From: Tritonibacter mobilis
Lineage (GTDB): Bacteria; Pseudomonadota; Alphaproteobacteria; Rhodobacterales; Rhodobacteraceae
Length of the DNA stretch: 64,000 nt
Direction of reading: 5' to 3'
Assembly: GCF_001681715.1 (NCBI RefSeq)
Contig: NZ_LNWY01000005.1
Location: forward strand, 310,001-374,000
The notes below the pieces were generated by a model. The model worked only from the letters and a program-made list of their open reading frames with translations. It made no database searches and was not told where the DNA came from. Shown here one piece after another: positions 18,056 through 26,560 of the stretch. Made by a program: the position numbers and the translations under genes. Positions within the stretch are counted from its first letter, which is position 1; every line of letters begins with the position of its first letter.

Positions 18056-18087
18056 AAAGCCCCGGTCCGAAATGGCCGGGGCTTTTT
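18056..18087 (+). terminator. intrinsic terminator of the infB operon
   Basis: AAAGCCCCGG / CCGGGGCTTT with loop TCCGAAATGG-type sequence, followed by five T, about 25 bp after the infB stop. Confidence 0.92.
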
Positions 18088-18492
18088 CGTTGCAAAACCT
18101 ACTCTTAATCAGATCGCTGCCTCTGAGGTGATGTCTTGATTCTAAGGCGGTACAATAAAAAAACCGAAGACGATGCTGCCAGCCTCGCCTTCGGTTGTGA
18201 GTTTACATTCCCGGTATTGGAGCTGCCGTAGCCTTTGCGCCGGGAACGTCTGTATTGTCTGCCCTGACAACACATCTGCTGATAGATTGTCCCGCGAGTA
18301 GCGGTGAACGAGGTGTTCTGACACGTATCCGATGTCAAACCATAAGGTGCTGCCACATGAGTTCGGATATCTAAACCTTTGAGGTTGTTCTGTTCTGAGT
18401 GATCCTGCCATCCCGATGAAAACACGTTCAGGTTGCCGGAAAATGGTTAACAAAAGGTTTCGATAGGCACTGGGCGCATCTACATATAGAAA
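18088..18492. other. gene-poor interval between infB and mutT; possible minus-strand small RNA
   Basis: About 400 bp without a convincing protein gene; two minus-strand frames of about 100 codons have unlikely compositions and no ribosome-binding sites. A minus-strand terminator at 18157-18195 has no gene of its own in front of it, because mutT already has one at 18490-18522. This leaves room for a non-coding transcript between them. The region also contains GTTAACCATTTTC (minus strand, near 18440-18455), a half-site-like sequence for CtrA. No tmRNA, 6S or RNase P signature was recognised. Confidence 0.35.
18157..18195 (-). terminator. orphan minus-strand intrinsic terminator
   Basis: ACCGAAG (18163-18169) / CTTCGGT (18189-18195) with further CGA/TCG pairing inside. 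A run of seven A on the left becomes a T run when read on the minus strand. The transcript it should terminate is not obvious. Confidence 0.6.
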
Positions 18493-18522
18493 ACCCCAGA
18501 CCTAACCTAATAGATCTGGGGT
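18490..18522 (-). terminator. terminator downstream of mutT
   Basis: ACCCCAGA (18493-18500) / TCTGGGGT (18515-18522), with AAAA on the left giving a short T run on the minus strand. It lies 30 bp past the mutT stop. Confidence 0.65.
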
Positions 18523-18552
18523 CGTATTGATGAATTAACGATCTCAGCGGCT

Positions 18553-18963
18553 TTAGAGCCAGTCTCGTAGAATTGGGATCAGTGGAATGTCCGCGGGGGG
18601 CATCGGATAGTCCCGCAACTCTTGCGGACGGGCCCATTTCAGCACCTGACCTTCGCGTGCCTGCGGAATGCCTTCCCATTTTCGGCATGCGAAGAGTGGC
18701 ATCAACAAGTGGAACTTCTCATAAGAGTGGCTCGCAAAGGTTAGTGGGGCAAGGCAGCTGGACCAGGTGTTGATACCAAGCTCTTCCTGTAGCTCGCGAA
18801 TCAAGGCGACTTCAGGGGTCTCTCCTTCCTCGACTTTGCCACCGGGAAACTCCCACAGCCCCGCCATGGATTTGCCTTCTGGGCGCTGTGCGAGAAGGAT
18901 ACGGCCCTCAATATCAATGAGCGCCACCGCAGAGACCAGAACGACCTTTTTCTGTTCGCTCAT
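18553..18963 (-). CDS. mutT: 8-oxo-dGTP diphosphatase MutT (Nudix)
   Basis: 136 aa, single Nudix domain. The Nudix box is complete: GGKVEEGETPEVALIRELQE followed by ELGI (GX5EX7REUXEEXGU). The C-terminal half has the HLLMPLFACRKWEG strand and WARPQELRDYPMPPADIPLI, typical of MutT. It hydrolyses 8-oxo-dGTP to keep oxidised guanine out of DNA. The start overlaps the argJ stop by 4 bp (ATGA), so it is translated as the second gene of an argJ-mutT operon. Confidence 0.93.
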   Translation of the reverse strand: MSEQKKVVLVSAVALIDIEGRILLAQRPEGKSMAGLWEFPGGKVEEGETPEVALIRELQEELGINTWSSCLAPLTFASHSYEKFHLLMPLFACRKWEGIPQAREGQVLKWARPQELRDYPMPPADIPLIPILRDWL

Positions 18964-20186
18964 GACCGATAGTCCGCATTGATGGTGATGTACTGATGGG
19001 TTAGATCGCAGGTCCAGATGGTTGCACTTCCGTCACCTAGCCCAAGATCTACTTTCAGCGTTATCTCTTCTTTCTTCATTTCTGCCGCGCCCAGTTCTTC
19101 TTTGTAAGAAGGGGCGACCCAACCTTTTTCAGCCACGAGAACATCACCAAAAGAGATCGATAGCAGATCGCGGTCTGCCTTGGCGCCGGATTTCCCAATC
19201 GCCATGACGACGCGGCCCCAGTTGGGGTCTTCGCCCGCGATCGCGGTTTTCACCAGCGGAGAGTTTGCGATAGCCAGACCGTGGATCTTGGCGTCGGCAT
19301 CGCTTGCGGCACCTGTGATCTGGATTTCAACGAATTTGGTCGCACCCTCGCCGTCGCGCACCACCTGATGGGCCAGATCCAGCATGACGCCTCGCAAGGC
19401 CTCAGCAAAGGCAGGGTGATCGGTGGCATCCACGCCCGAAGCTCCTGTTGCGCAGAGCATCAGGCTATCGGATGTTGAGGTATCGCTGTCGACGGTGATG
19501 CAGTTGAAGGAGGTATCGTTCTCTGCGGACAGCAGGGCCTGAAGCCTGCCCTGATCATAGGCTGCATCGGTGAAGATATAGACCAGCATCGTGGCCATAT
19601 CCGGAGCGATCATGCCCGATCCTTTGGCGATCCCTGCGATTTGAACGGGCGTGCCGTCGATATCGACAGTCGCAGCAGACCCTTTGGGGAAGGTGTCCGT
19701 GGTCATGATTGCCTCGGCGGCGTCTTTCATTGCCGAGGCAGACAGAGCACCATTCAACTCGTCCAGTTTGGACAGGATACGGTCATGGGGCAGGGGTTCA
19801 CCGATCACACCGGTTGAGGCGGTAAACACGCGATTCTGCGGCAATCCGGTTTTATCGGCAACAGCGGCAGTGATCTCCGCAACCGAGGTCTGACCGTAGT
19901 GGCCGGTGAAGGCGTTGGAGTTGCCGGAGTTGACCAAAATGGCAGCACCTTGCTCGGTGTTGCTGCCAAGCTTGGCCTGACAGTCCAGAACTGGAGCCGA
20001 GCGCGTTGCGGAGCGGGTGAAGACACCGGCGACCGAAGTACCGGGGTCCATCACCGCCAACATGACATCCGTTCGGCCCTGATAACGCACCCCGGCTGCG
20101 GTGGAGGCGAAACGCAGACCACCGATTTCCGGCAGAGCGGGAAAAGTGGCGGGGGCAAGCGGAGAGCGGGGCAGGGTTTTTGCCAT
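18960..20186 (-). CDS. argJ: bifunctional glutamate N-acetyltransferase / amino-acid acetyltransferase ArgJ
   Basis: 408 aa. It transfers the acetyl group from N-acetylornithine to glutamate (cyclic arginine pathway) and may also use acetyl-CoA. The proprotein cleaves itself before the Thr of the ATML motif, seen here as KGSGMIAPDMATMLVYIFTD near residue 190; this Thr is the nucleophile. Other family marks are VFTRSATRSAPV, ILVNSGNSNAFTG, TVDSDTSTSDS and GEDPNWGRVVMAIG. It lies between a parvulin gene upstream and mutT downstream. Confidence 0.97.
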   Translation of the reverse strand: MAKTLPRSPLAPATFPALPEIGGLRFASTAAGVRYQGRTDVMLAVMDPGTSVAGVFTRSATRSAPVLDCQAKLGSNTEQGAAILVNSGNSNAFTGHYGQTSVAEITAAVADKTGLPQNRVFTASTGVIGEPLPHDRILSKLDELNGALSASAMKDAAEAIMTTDTFPKGSAATVDIDGTPVQIAGIAKGSGMIAPDMATMLVYIFTDAAYDQGRLQALLSAENDTSFNCITVDSDTSTSDSLMLCATGASGVDATDHPAFAEALRGVMLDLAHQVVRDGEGATKFVEIQITGAASDADAKIHGLAIANSPLVKTAIAGEDPNWGRVVMAIGKSGAKADRDLLSISFGDVLVAEKGWVAPSYKEELGAAEMKKEEITLKVDLGLGDGSATIWTCDLTHQYITINADYRS

Positions 20187-20217
20187 TTTGGTCTTCCAGT
20201 TTGAAAATGATGTGAGA

Positions 20218-21069
20218 TCAGTTCTCGATCAGGCTCATGTCGCGCAGAACCGAAGGCTCGAGATTTTCGATTTCAGGCCGGTCAATCGTCGCGCTGGCGG
20301 TCAGCTGATTGATTCGATCCTCGACTGCTTGCTGTGCCAGTTCAAGGCCGATCTCTTCGCGGACGTCTTCATAATCCGGGGCTTCCAGTTTGCGGCGGTC
20401 ATTCAGCTTGATGATGTGCCAGCCGAATTGGGTCTGCACGGGCTCGGAGACCTCACCCGGACGCATCTCGGCGACAGCGGCTTCAAACTCCGGCACCATG
20501 CGACCATTTTCAAACCAACCAAGCTCACCGCCGTTGGGGCCACTTGGTCCGGTGGAGGATTCTTTGGCCAATGCCGCAAAATCCGCACCTGCATCAAGTT
20601 GCTCTTTGATGTTGACGGCATCTTCTTCGCTTTCCAGCAAGATATGAGAGGCGTTGAACTCGTCGCCGCCATCATCGCTGCTGTAGCGCGCATCATAGGC
20701 ATCGCGGATCGCGTCTTCGGTCTGAGCATCCTCCATCACGGATTCGATGACATCGGACGCCAGCAGAGACCGCTCCTCGTGTTCGACCGACAGGCGCACG
20801 TACTCTGGGGTGTCGCCATGCAGCTGCTGCTTGAGCACGGTTTGTTGAATCAGCTGGTCCAGCAGCGCCTTGAACAACAGATCATCCGGCAGGCTTTGGT
20901 ACTGGGCGGGCAGTTTGGCGCGTGCGACGATCATATTTCCAACAGTGATCTCTTCACCGTTGATCTTTGCGACCACCGTATTGGCATTCAGTTCGGCATA
21001 TGCAGGTGCCGCGAGGCCGAAAGCAGCCGCAAATGCGACGCTCCGCAAAAAAGTGAGACCTTTGCGCAT
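20218..21069 (-). CDS. periplasmic peptidyl-prolyl cis-trans isomerase (PpiC/parvulin)
   Basis: 283 aa. Signal peptide RSVAFAAAFGLAAPAYA. A SurA/PrsA-like N-terminal helical part (VVAKINGEEITVGNMIVARA, LLDQLIQQTVLKQQL) precedes the parvulin domain: ASHILLESEEDA, FAALAKESSTGPSG, GGELGWFENGRMVPEFE and VQTQFGWHIIKLND. It should assist folding of exported or outer-membrane proteins. It is divergent from secA, an export-related neighbour, and is followed by argJ after about 30 bp. Confidence 0.92.
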   Translation of the reverse strand: MRKGLTFLRSVAFAAAFGLAAPAYAELNANTVVAKINGEEITVGNMIVARAKLPAQYQSLPDDLLFKALLDQLIQQTVLKQQLHGDTPEYVRLSVEHEERSLLASDVIESVMEDAQTEDAIRDAYDARYSSDDGGDEFNASHILLESEEDAVNIKEQLDAGADFAALAKESSTGPSGPNGGELGWFENGRMVPEFEAAVAEMRPGEVSEPVQTQFGWHIIKLNDRRKLEAPDYEDVREEIGLELAQQAVEDRINQLTASATIDRPEIENLEPSVLRDMSLIEN

Positions 21070-21108
21070 GGAAACCTTCCTATATTCCTGCCACGGCGGG
21101 TCGTGGCG

Positions 21109-21137
21109 TTGACACTTATTTTCCTGCCCCTTACATC
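21109..21137 (+). promoter_or_regulatory. candidate sigma-70 promoter of secA
   Basis: TTGACA (21109-21114), a 17-bp spacer, then TACATC (21132-21137), in the 177-bp gap between the divergent parvulin and secA genes. The -35 is perfect and the -10 is moderate. It leaves a leader of about 100 nt before the secA ATG. Confidence 0.45.
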
Positions 21138-21246
21138 GCCATAGGGCCTGCGGCAGGACCGTCTTTCCACCTTTGTTTATGGGTTGCGAACACGGCGGGC
21201 AAGCCTGCCGCTAAACAAGGCCGTGAACAGGACTTTTGGAGCGCAC

Positions 21247-23940
21247 ATGCTGGGTATCGGAACTCTCGCCAAAAAGGTCTTCGGCACGCCGAACGACCGC
21301 AAAATCAAGGCGACACGGCCGCTGATTGCAAAAATCAACGCGCTGGAGCCTGAGTTCGAGGCGCTGAGCGACCAGGGGATAAAGGACAAGACCGAAGACC
21401 TGCGCAAGCGGGCTCTTGCTGGTGAAAGCCTTGATGATCTTCTGCCCGAAGCATTCGCCAATGTTCGCGAAGCCGCGCGTCGTGCTTTGGGTCTTCGCGC
21501 GTTTGACACCCAGTTGATGGGCGGAACGTTCCTTCATCAAGGTAACATTTCCGAGATGAAGACCGGTGAAGGTAAAACCCTTGTGGCGACCTTCCCTGCG
21601 TATCTGAACGCACTCACGGGTAAGGGTGTGCATGTTGTTACGGTGAACGAATATCTCGCCAAGCGTGACAGCGAGTGGATGAGCAAGGTGTTTGAGGCGC
21701 TGGGGATGACCACTGGCGTGATCTATTCCAATCAGCCCGAGGCGGAAAAGATGGCCGCCTATGAGTGTGACGTCACTTACGCCACCAACAACGAGCTGGG
21801 CTTTGACTATCTGCGCGATAACATGAAGCCTTCGCTGGATCAGGTTTTCCAAAAGCAGCACAACTTTGCCATCGTGGATGAGGTCGACTCGATCCTGATC
21901 GACGAAGCACGCACCCCTTTGATCATCTCTGGTCCCGCCGAAGATCGGTCCGAACTCTATGACACCATCGACAAGCTGATTCCGACGCTTGACGAAGAGC
22001 ATTATGAGATCGACGAGAAAACCCGTGGTGTGACCTTTACCGAAGAAGGCAATGAGTTCCTTGAGGACTCGCTTCTTAAGGCCGGTTTGCTTGAGGAAGG
22101 TGCGAGTCTTTATGACCCGGAAAGCACCACCGTGGTGCACCACGTCAACCAAGCACTGCGTGCGCACAAGCTGTTCCAGCGCGATAAGGACTATATCGTG
22201 CGCGACGGCAATGTGGTGCTGATTGACGAGTTTACGGGCCGAATGATGCCGGGGCGCCGCCTGTCGGAAGGCCTGCATCAGGCGATCGAAGCCAAAGAAG
22301 GCACAACGATCCAGCCTGAAAACACCACACTGGCCTCGGTCACGTTCCAGAACTACTTCCGTCTTTATAACAAACTCTCGGGCATGACCGGTACGGCCAT
22401 GACCGAAGCTGAAGAATTTGCCGAGATTTATGGCCTTGGCGTGGTTGAAGTTCCGACCAATCGGCCAATTGCCCGCGTGGACGAGGACGATCAGGTCTAC
22501 CGCACGGCCAACGAAAAATATGCGGCAATGATTGCAGAAACCAAGGTTGCACATGAAAAGGGTCAGCCGGTTCTGCTCGGGACAACCTCAATTGAGAAAT
22601 CCGAGCTGCTGAGCCATTTGCTGCAGCAGGAGGGGATCGAACACAACGTCCTCAACGCGCGCCACCACGAGCAAGAAGCCAAGATCGTTGCCGACGCAGG
22701 CCGCTTGGGCGCCGTGACCATCGCCACCAATATGGCCGGTCGAGGCACGGATATTCAGCTCGGTGGCAACATCGACCTGAAGGTGATGGAAGCGCTTGAG
22801 GCCAACCCGGACGCTGATCCCGCTGCGTTGCGCGCAGAAGAAGAAGCCAAGCACGCCGAGGAAAAACAAAAGGTGCTTGATGCTGGTGGCTTGTATGTGA
22901 TGGCCTCTGAGCGCCATGAAAGCCGCCGTATCGACAACCAGCTGCGGGGCCGCTCCGGTCGTCAGGGTGATCCGGGCCGCACCAGCTTCTACCTCAGCCT
23001 CGAAGATGACCTGATGCGTATCTTTGGGTCTGAGCGTCTGGACAAGCTGCTCTCGGGGCTTGGTATGAAAGAAGGCGAGGCGATTATCCACCCGTGGGTG
23101 AACAAATCGCTGGAACGCGCACAGGCCAAGGTAGAAGGCCGCAACTTTGACATGCGCAAGAACGTGCTGAAGTTCGACGATGTGATGAATGACCAGCGGA
23201 AGGTGGTTTTTGCACAGCGCCGTGAAATCATGGCGTCTGATGACACGCATGAGATTGTCACGGACATGCGCCATGAGGTGATCGACGATCTGATCGACCT
23301 CTACATGCCGCCCAAGACCTACGCCGACCAGTGGGATACCAAAGGCCTGCAAGAGGATGTGCGCGATAAGCTCAGCATCGACGTTCCTGTGGTCGAGTGG
23401 GCCGCAGAGGAAGGGGTCGATGACGAGCAAATCCGCGAGCGTCTCATCGAGGCTTCTGACAAGCTTATGGCCGAAAAGGTGGAAGCGTTTGGTCAGGAAG
23501 GTATGAGCAACATCGAAAAGCAGGTGTTGTTGCAATCCATTGATGCCAAATGGCGCGAACACCTTCTGACGCTGGAGCACCTGCGTTCTGTTGTGGGGTT
23601 CCGTGGATATGCGCAACGTGACCCGCTCAACGAGTATAAGAACGAGAGCTTCCAGCTGTTTGAATCCATGCTCGATTCACTGCGCGAAACGGTGACGCAG
23701 CAGTTGTCCCGTGTGCGCCCGCTCAGCGAAGAAGAGCAGCGCGAGATGATGATGCAAATGGCCGCCCGTCAGGCTGGGATGCAACAAGCCGCAGCGCCCG
23801 CCACTGCAGACGCCGCAGAAGAACCGCTTGCGGGTTTTGTCGAAGACGACCCCTCAACTTGGGGTAACCCCTCGCGCAATGACAAATGCCCCTGCGGATC
23901 TGGGAAAAAGTTTAAACATTGCCACGGTCGGCTGGGTTGA
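21247..23940 (+). CDS. secA: preprotein translocase ATPase SecA
   Basis: 897 aa. The motor of the Sec pathway, pushing unfolded proteins through SecYEG. The start [19 protein letters not shown] matches the family; a longer frame lacks similarity. Visible are Walker [22 protein letters not shown]-like [16 protein letters not shown], the preprotein cross-linking domain, the second helicase domain with [15 protein letters not shown] and [11 protein letters not shown], the scaffold helix and a C-terminal zinc motif [14 protein letters not shown] for SecB/ribosome binding. It is preceded by a probable promoter and followed by a long hairpin. Confidence 0.98.
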   Translation: MLGIGTLAKKVFGTPNDRKIKATRPLIAKINALEPEFEALSDQGIKDKTEDLRKRALAGESLDDLLPEAFANVREAARRALGLRAFDTQLMGGTFLHQGNISEMKTGEGKTLVATFPAYLNALTGKGVHVVTVNEYLAKRDSEWMSKVFEALGMTTGVIYSNQPEAEKMAAYECDVTYATNNELGFDYLRDNMKPSLDQVFQKQHNFAIVDEVDSILIDEARTPLIISGPAEDRSELYDTIDKLIPTLDEEHYEIDEKTRGVTFTEEGNEFLEDSLLKAGLLEEGASLYDPESTTVVHHVNQALRAHKLFQRDKDYIVRDGNVVLIDEFTGRMMPGRRLSEGLHQAIEAKEGTTIQPENTTLASVTFQNYFRLYNKLSGMTGTAMTEAEEFAEIYGLGVVEVPTNRPIARVDEDDQVYRTANEKYAAMIAETKVAHEKGQPVLLGTTSIEKSELLSHLLQQEGIEHNVLNARHHEQEAKIVADAGRLGAVTIATNMAGRGTDIQLGGNIDLKVMEALEANPDADPAALRAEEEAKHAEEKQKVLDAGGLYVMASERHESRRIDNQLRGRSGRQGDPGRTSFYLSLEDDLMRIFGSERLDKLLSGLGMKEGEAIIHPWVNKSLERAQAKVEGRNFDMRKNVLKFDDVMNDQRKVVFAQRREIMASDDTHEIVTDMRHEVIDDLIDLYMPPKTYADQWDTKGLQEDVRDKLSIDVPVVEWAAEEGVDDEQIRERLIEASDKLMAEKVEAFGQEGMSNIEKQVLLQSIDAKWREHLLTLEHLRSVVGFRGYAQRDPLNEYKNESFQLFESMLDSLRETVTQQLSRVRPLSEEEQREMMMQMAARQAGMQQAAAPATADAAEEPLAGFVEDDPSTWGNPSRNDKCPCGSGKKFKHCHGRLG

Positions 23941-23977
23941 TGCGCAATCGGGCGGTCTAACTGCCCAAAACTATTAA

Positions 23978-24023
23978 AGACTGTGGCAAAGGTCGTGTTT
24001 CCTCCCGGCCTTTGCCACAGTCT
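23978..24023 (+). terminator. long hairpin after secA without a T run
   Basis: AGACTGTGGCAAAGG (23978-23992) pairs perfectly with CCTTTGCCACAGTCT (24009-24023), extendable by three more pairs toward the loop. The stem is 15-18 bp, but it is followed by GGCCCCC, not by T. It may protect mRNA ends or separate secA expression from the next gene. Classical termination is uncertain. Confidence 0.5.
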
Positions 24024-24075
24024 GGCCCCCTTCCCGAGATACGAATCCTTAACCTTTTGGGGTAAGGAGGGTGTA

Positions 24076-24981
24076 ATGGGTATCCGAGTTACAGGTCTTA
24101 TTGCTGCGGCCACTGTCGTCTGTGCCTTGGGCACAGGCGTGTATATGCAGCGTACGGCCGACATGCAGCGATCGCCGGCGTCCAGTGCGGCGCTCGATCA
24201 GCCCGCACCTCTGCCAACAGAGCCTGAAACCGGAAAACTTGTGTTTCAGGATGTGGCCTATACGTCCGCACGCACAGACACACGCACGCCACGACAGCCG
24301 TTGCGCGATGTCGACACATCACTGCTGCAATGTGCAAGTGACCTAAAACTCACGCCAATGCCCAATGCGTTGTTGCGCATCGAAATCTCCGCCCCCTGCC
24401 GGGGTGGCGAGCGATTTACACTTCATCATAGCGGCGTGATGGTGACCCAATCTCTGGATGCTGCGGGTGAATTCAGCGGTGTGTTGCCTGCGCTGGCAGC
24501 GCGCGCTGTCGTCATTGCAGATTTTGCGTCGGGTCAAGATTTGGAGGCCGTTGCAAAGGTGAGCGATCTCGACAGTGTCGAGCGTGTCGTCATGCAATGG
24601 CAAGGCGACAGCGGGCTTGAACTGCATGCGCTGGAGTTTGGCGCAACCTATGGGAGCGCTGGACATGTGTGGAAAGGTTCTGAACCGGGGCAAGGTGCAG
24701 GGCAGGTTCTGTTTCTAGGCGATCCAGCGCAGGTCGCCGCACGACTGCTGCAAGTCTACACGCTCCCTAAGAACAGCGGTTATGGCGTGGTCAACATTTC
24801 TGTCGAGGCAGAGATCACAAGCGACAATTGTGATCAGGTCGTCGCCGCGCAATTGGTTGAACGCCGTGATGACAGGTTGCGGACACGCGATCTTGTGCTG
24901 AACATCCCGGAATGTTCTGCAACAGGTGACTTTCTGGTGTTGAATAATCTGGTAGAAAGCCTGAAAATCGCCTCCAACTAA
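24076..24981 (+). CDS. exported protein of unknown function downstream of secA
   Basis: 301 aa. The ATG is preceded by GGTAAGGAGG, which decides the start. The N-terminus GLIAAATVVCALGTGVYMQ is a signal anchor or signal peptide, followed by a low-complexity Pro-rich linker (about residues 30-70). The remainder looks like a beta-rich extracytoplasmic domain with four cysteines (LLQCASDL, SAPCRGG, DNCDQV, PECSAT) that could form two disulfides. No family is recognised. Close homologues in related genomes are often labelled just as translocase because of the neighbouring secA. Its gene is 23 bp from the PBP-OmpA fusion gene, likely the same operon. Confidence 0.7.
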   Translation: MGIRVTGLIAAATVVCALGTGVYMQRTADMQRSPASSAALDQPAPLPTEPETGKLVFQDVAYTSARTDTRTPRQPLRDVDTSLLQCASDLKLTPMPNALLRIEISAPCRGGERFTLHHSGVMVTQSLDAAGEFSGVLPALAARAVVIADFASGQDLEAVAKVSDLDSVERVVMQWQGDSGLELHALEFGATYGSAGHVWKGSEPGQGAGQVLFLGDPAQVAARLLQVYTLPKNSGYGVVNISVEAEITSDNCDQVVAAQLVERRDDRLRTRDLVLNIPECSATGDFLVLNNLVESLKIASN

Positions 24982-25004
24982 CTGGGGCGACACCGGGATT
25001 TCTC

Positions 25005-26558
25005 ATGAGCTATTATCGTGCGGCGGTTTGCGCCGCACTCTGCTTTTTCAGCGCAAGCGTTCCGGCTTTCGGACAGGATGTAACGCTGTCATCGCCCGAT
25101 GGTGCCATCGAGGTGAGCGGAGATTTATTGGGATTTGATGGTGAATTTTACCGTGTCGAAACGCAATTTGGCGAGTTGACCGTGGATGGCTCCGGGGTGC
25201 GCTGCGACGGGCCCGGTTGCCCCAGCCTCTCGGATTTCGTCGCCGAGATTACCCTGTCTGGCTCTTCTACCATGGCAGAGGTTTTGCTGCCTGCGCTTAT
25301 CGAAGGTTTTGCGCTGCGCAACGGGTTCCAGACCGCCAGAGAGCAACTTGACCCGCGCCAGTTCGAATATACCCTGTCGCGCGAGGGCCATGTGGCAGGG
25401 CGGTTTGCCTTTCACGTCAGCAATACGGACGAAGGGTTTGCCGACGTTTTGGCCAACCAAGCCGATATCGTGATGGCCTTGCGCGAAATTCGCGAGGCGG
25501 AGCATCTGCTCGCATCCGAGGCAGGCCTTGGCGATATGTCGCTCTCTAATCGGGGACGGGTACTTGCGCTGGACGCGATGGTTCCGGTTGTGGCGCCTTC
25601 CAATCCGGTGCGGCGTATTTCCTTGCCGCAGCTTGCGGATATCTACGCGGGCAAGATCACCAACTGGCAAGAACTGGGTGGCGCGGATGCACCCATTTCC
25701 ACACATTTGCCCGTCGCCGGGGCAGGACTTGCGCAAGCGGTTGAGGATAAGCTGTTGTCGCCTGCCGGGCTGACGCTTGCCAATACTATCCGGCGTCATG
25801 ATCGTGGCAGTACATTGGTGCGCACCGTCGCCACTGATCCTTTTGCTATTGGCATTGCGAGTTTTGCGGAAACGGGCCAGACGCGGATGCTGACTCTTAC
25901 AGGGACCTGTGGGTTCTCACTTTCGGCGGCCCGCCGCAGCATTAAAACCGAAGACTATCCTTTGACCGCGCCAATGTTTCTCTATCTGCCTGCACATCGT
26001 CTGCCGCGTATTGCACGGGATTTTCTAACCTATGTGCGGGGTCCTGCCGCGCAAATTGTCATTCGCAGAGCCGGGTTCGTGGATCAGGCACCGGAGTATA
26101 TTCCCATGCGCATGCAGGGAGAGCGCCTCAGCAATGCGATTAAATCCGCGGGTGACGACATCCCCTTGGGGGAGTTGAAGCGAATGATCTCAGGGCTTGA
26201 TGGTTTGCAGCGATTGACGACGTCGTTTCGGTTTGAGGCCGGCTCGTCCCGCCCTGATGCGCAATCTCGAAACAACATCGATCTGATCGCGCGTGAATTG
26301 GAGGCCGGAGTGTATGACGGCAAGCGCATGGTGTTTGTGGGGTTCTCTGACGGGGAAGGCCCAGCAGAAGGCAACCGTGCGATTGCATTGAAACGGGCCG
26401 AGTCTGTGCGTCGTGCGGTGGAGCGCGCGGCCGAAACTGCAAACCTTGATCGCATAACGATAGAAACGGCGGCTTATGGCGAAGCGTTGCCCATCGCGTG
26501 CGATGACAGCGCTTGGGGCCGTCAGGCCAACCGTCGCGTCGAAGTCTGGGTCAGGTAG
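25005..26558 (+). CDS. PstS-like substrate-binding domain fused to OmpA-like peptidoglycan-binding domain
   Basis: 517 aa. Signal peptide ending SASVPAFGQ. A small N-terminal module (DGAIEVSGDLLGFDGEFYRV) precedes a phosphate-binding-protein-like domain (ITLSGSSTMAEVLLPALIEG, LADIYAGKITNWQELGG, RHDRGSTLVRTVA), residues about 80-350. The C-terminal part is an OmpA domain (FRFEAGSSRPDAQSRNN, MVFVGFSDGEGPAEGNRAIA, WGRQANRRVEVWVR) that should bind peptidoglycan. It would be a periplasmic sensor or anchor and not a diffusible transport component; no pstCAB is nearby. The ligand is unknown. Confidence 0.85.
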   Translation: MSYYRAAVCAALCFFSASVPAFGQDVTLSSPDGAIEVSGDLLGFDGEFYRVETQFGELTVDGSGVRCDGPGCPSLSDFVAEITLSGSSTMAEVLLPALIEGFALRNGFQTAREQLDPRQFEYTLSREGHVAGRFAFHVSNTDEGFADVLANQADIVMALREIREAEHLLASEAGLGDMSLSNRGRVLALDAMVPVVAPSNPVRRISLPQLADIYAGKITNWQELGGADAPISTHLPVAGAGLAQAVEDKLLSPAGLTLANTIRRHDRGSTLVRTVATDPFAIGIASFAETGQTRMLTLTGTCGFSLSAARRSIKTEDYPLTAPMFLYLPAHRLPRIARDFLTYVRGPAAQIVIRRAGFVDQAPEYIPMRMQGERLSNAIKSAGDDIPLGELKRMISGLDGLQRLTTSFRFEAGSSRPDAQSRNNIDLIARELEAGVYDGKRMVFVGFSDGEGPAEGNRAIALKRAESVRRAVERAAETANLDRITIETAAYGEALPIACDDSAWGRQANRRVEVWVR

Positions 26559-26560
26559 AG

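Noticed and set aside
15235-18057. A 940-codon open frame on the minus strand opposite infB and ylxR
   Set aside because: It mirrors the strong codon bias of infB; it has no signal, motif or ribosome-binding site, and the plus strand is clearly infB.
18105-18453. Two minus-strand frames of about 100 codons between infB and mutT
   Set aside because: They overlap each other in different frames, lack SD sequences and have no recognisable domain; a non-coding transcript is more likely.
21211-23616. Two long minus-strand open frames opposite secA
   Set aside because: Shadows of secA codon usage; His/Leu-rich composition typical of antisense frames.
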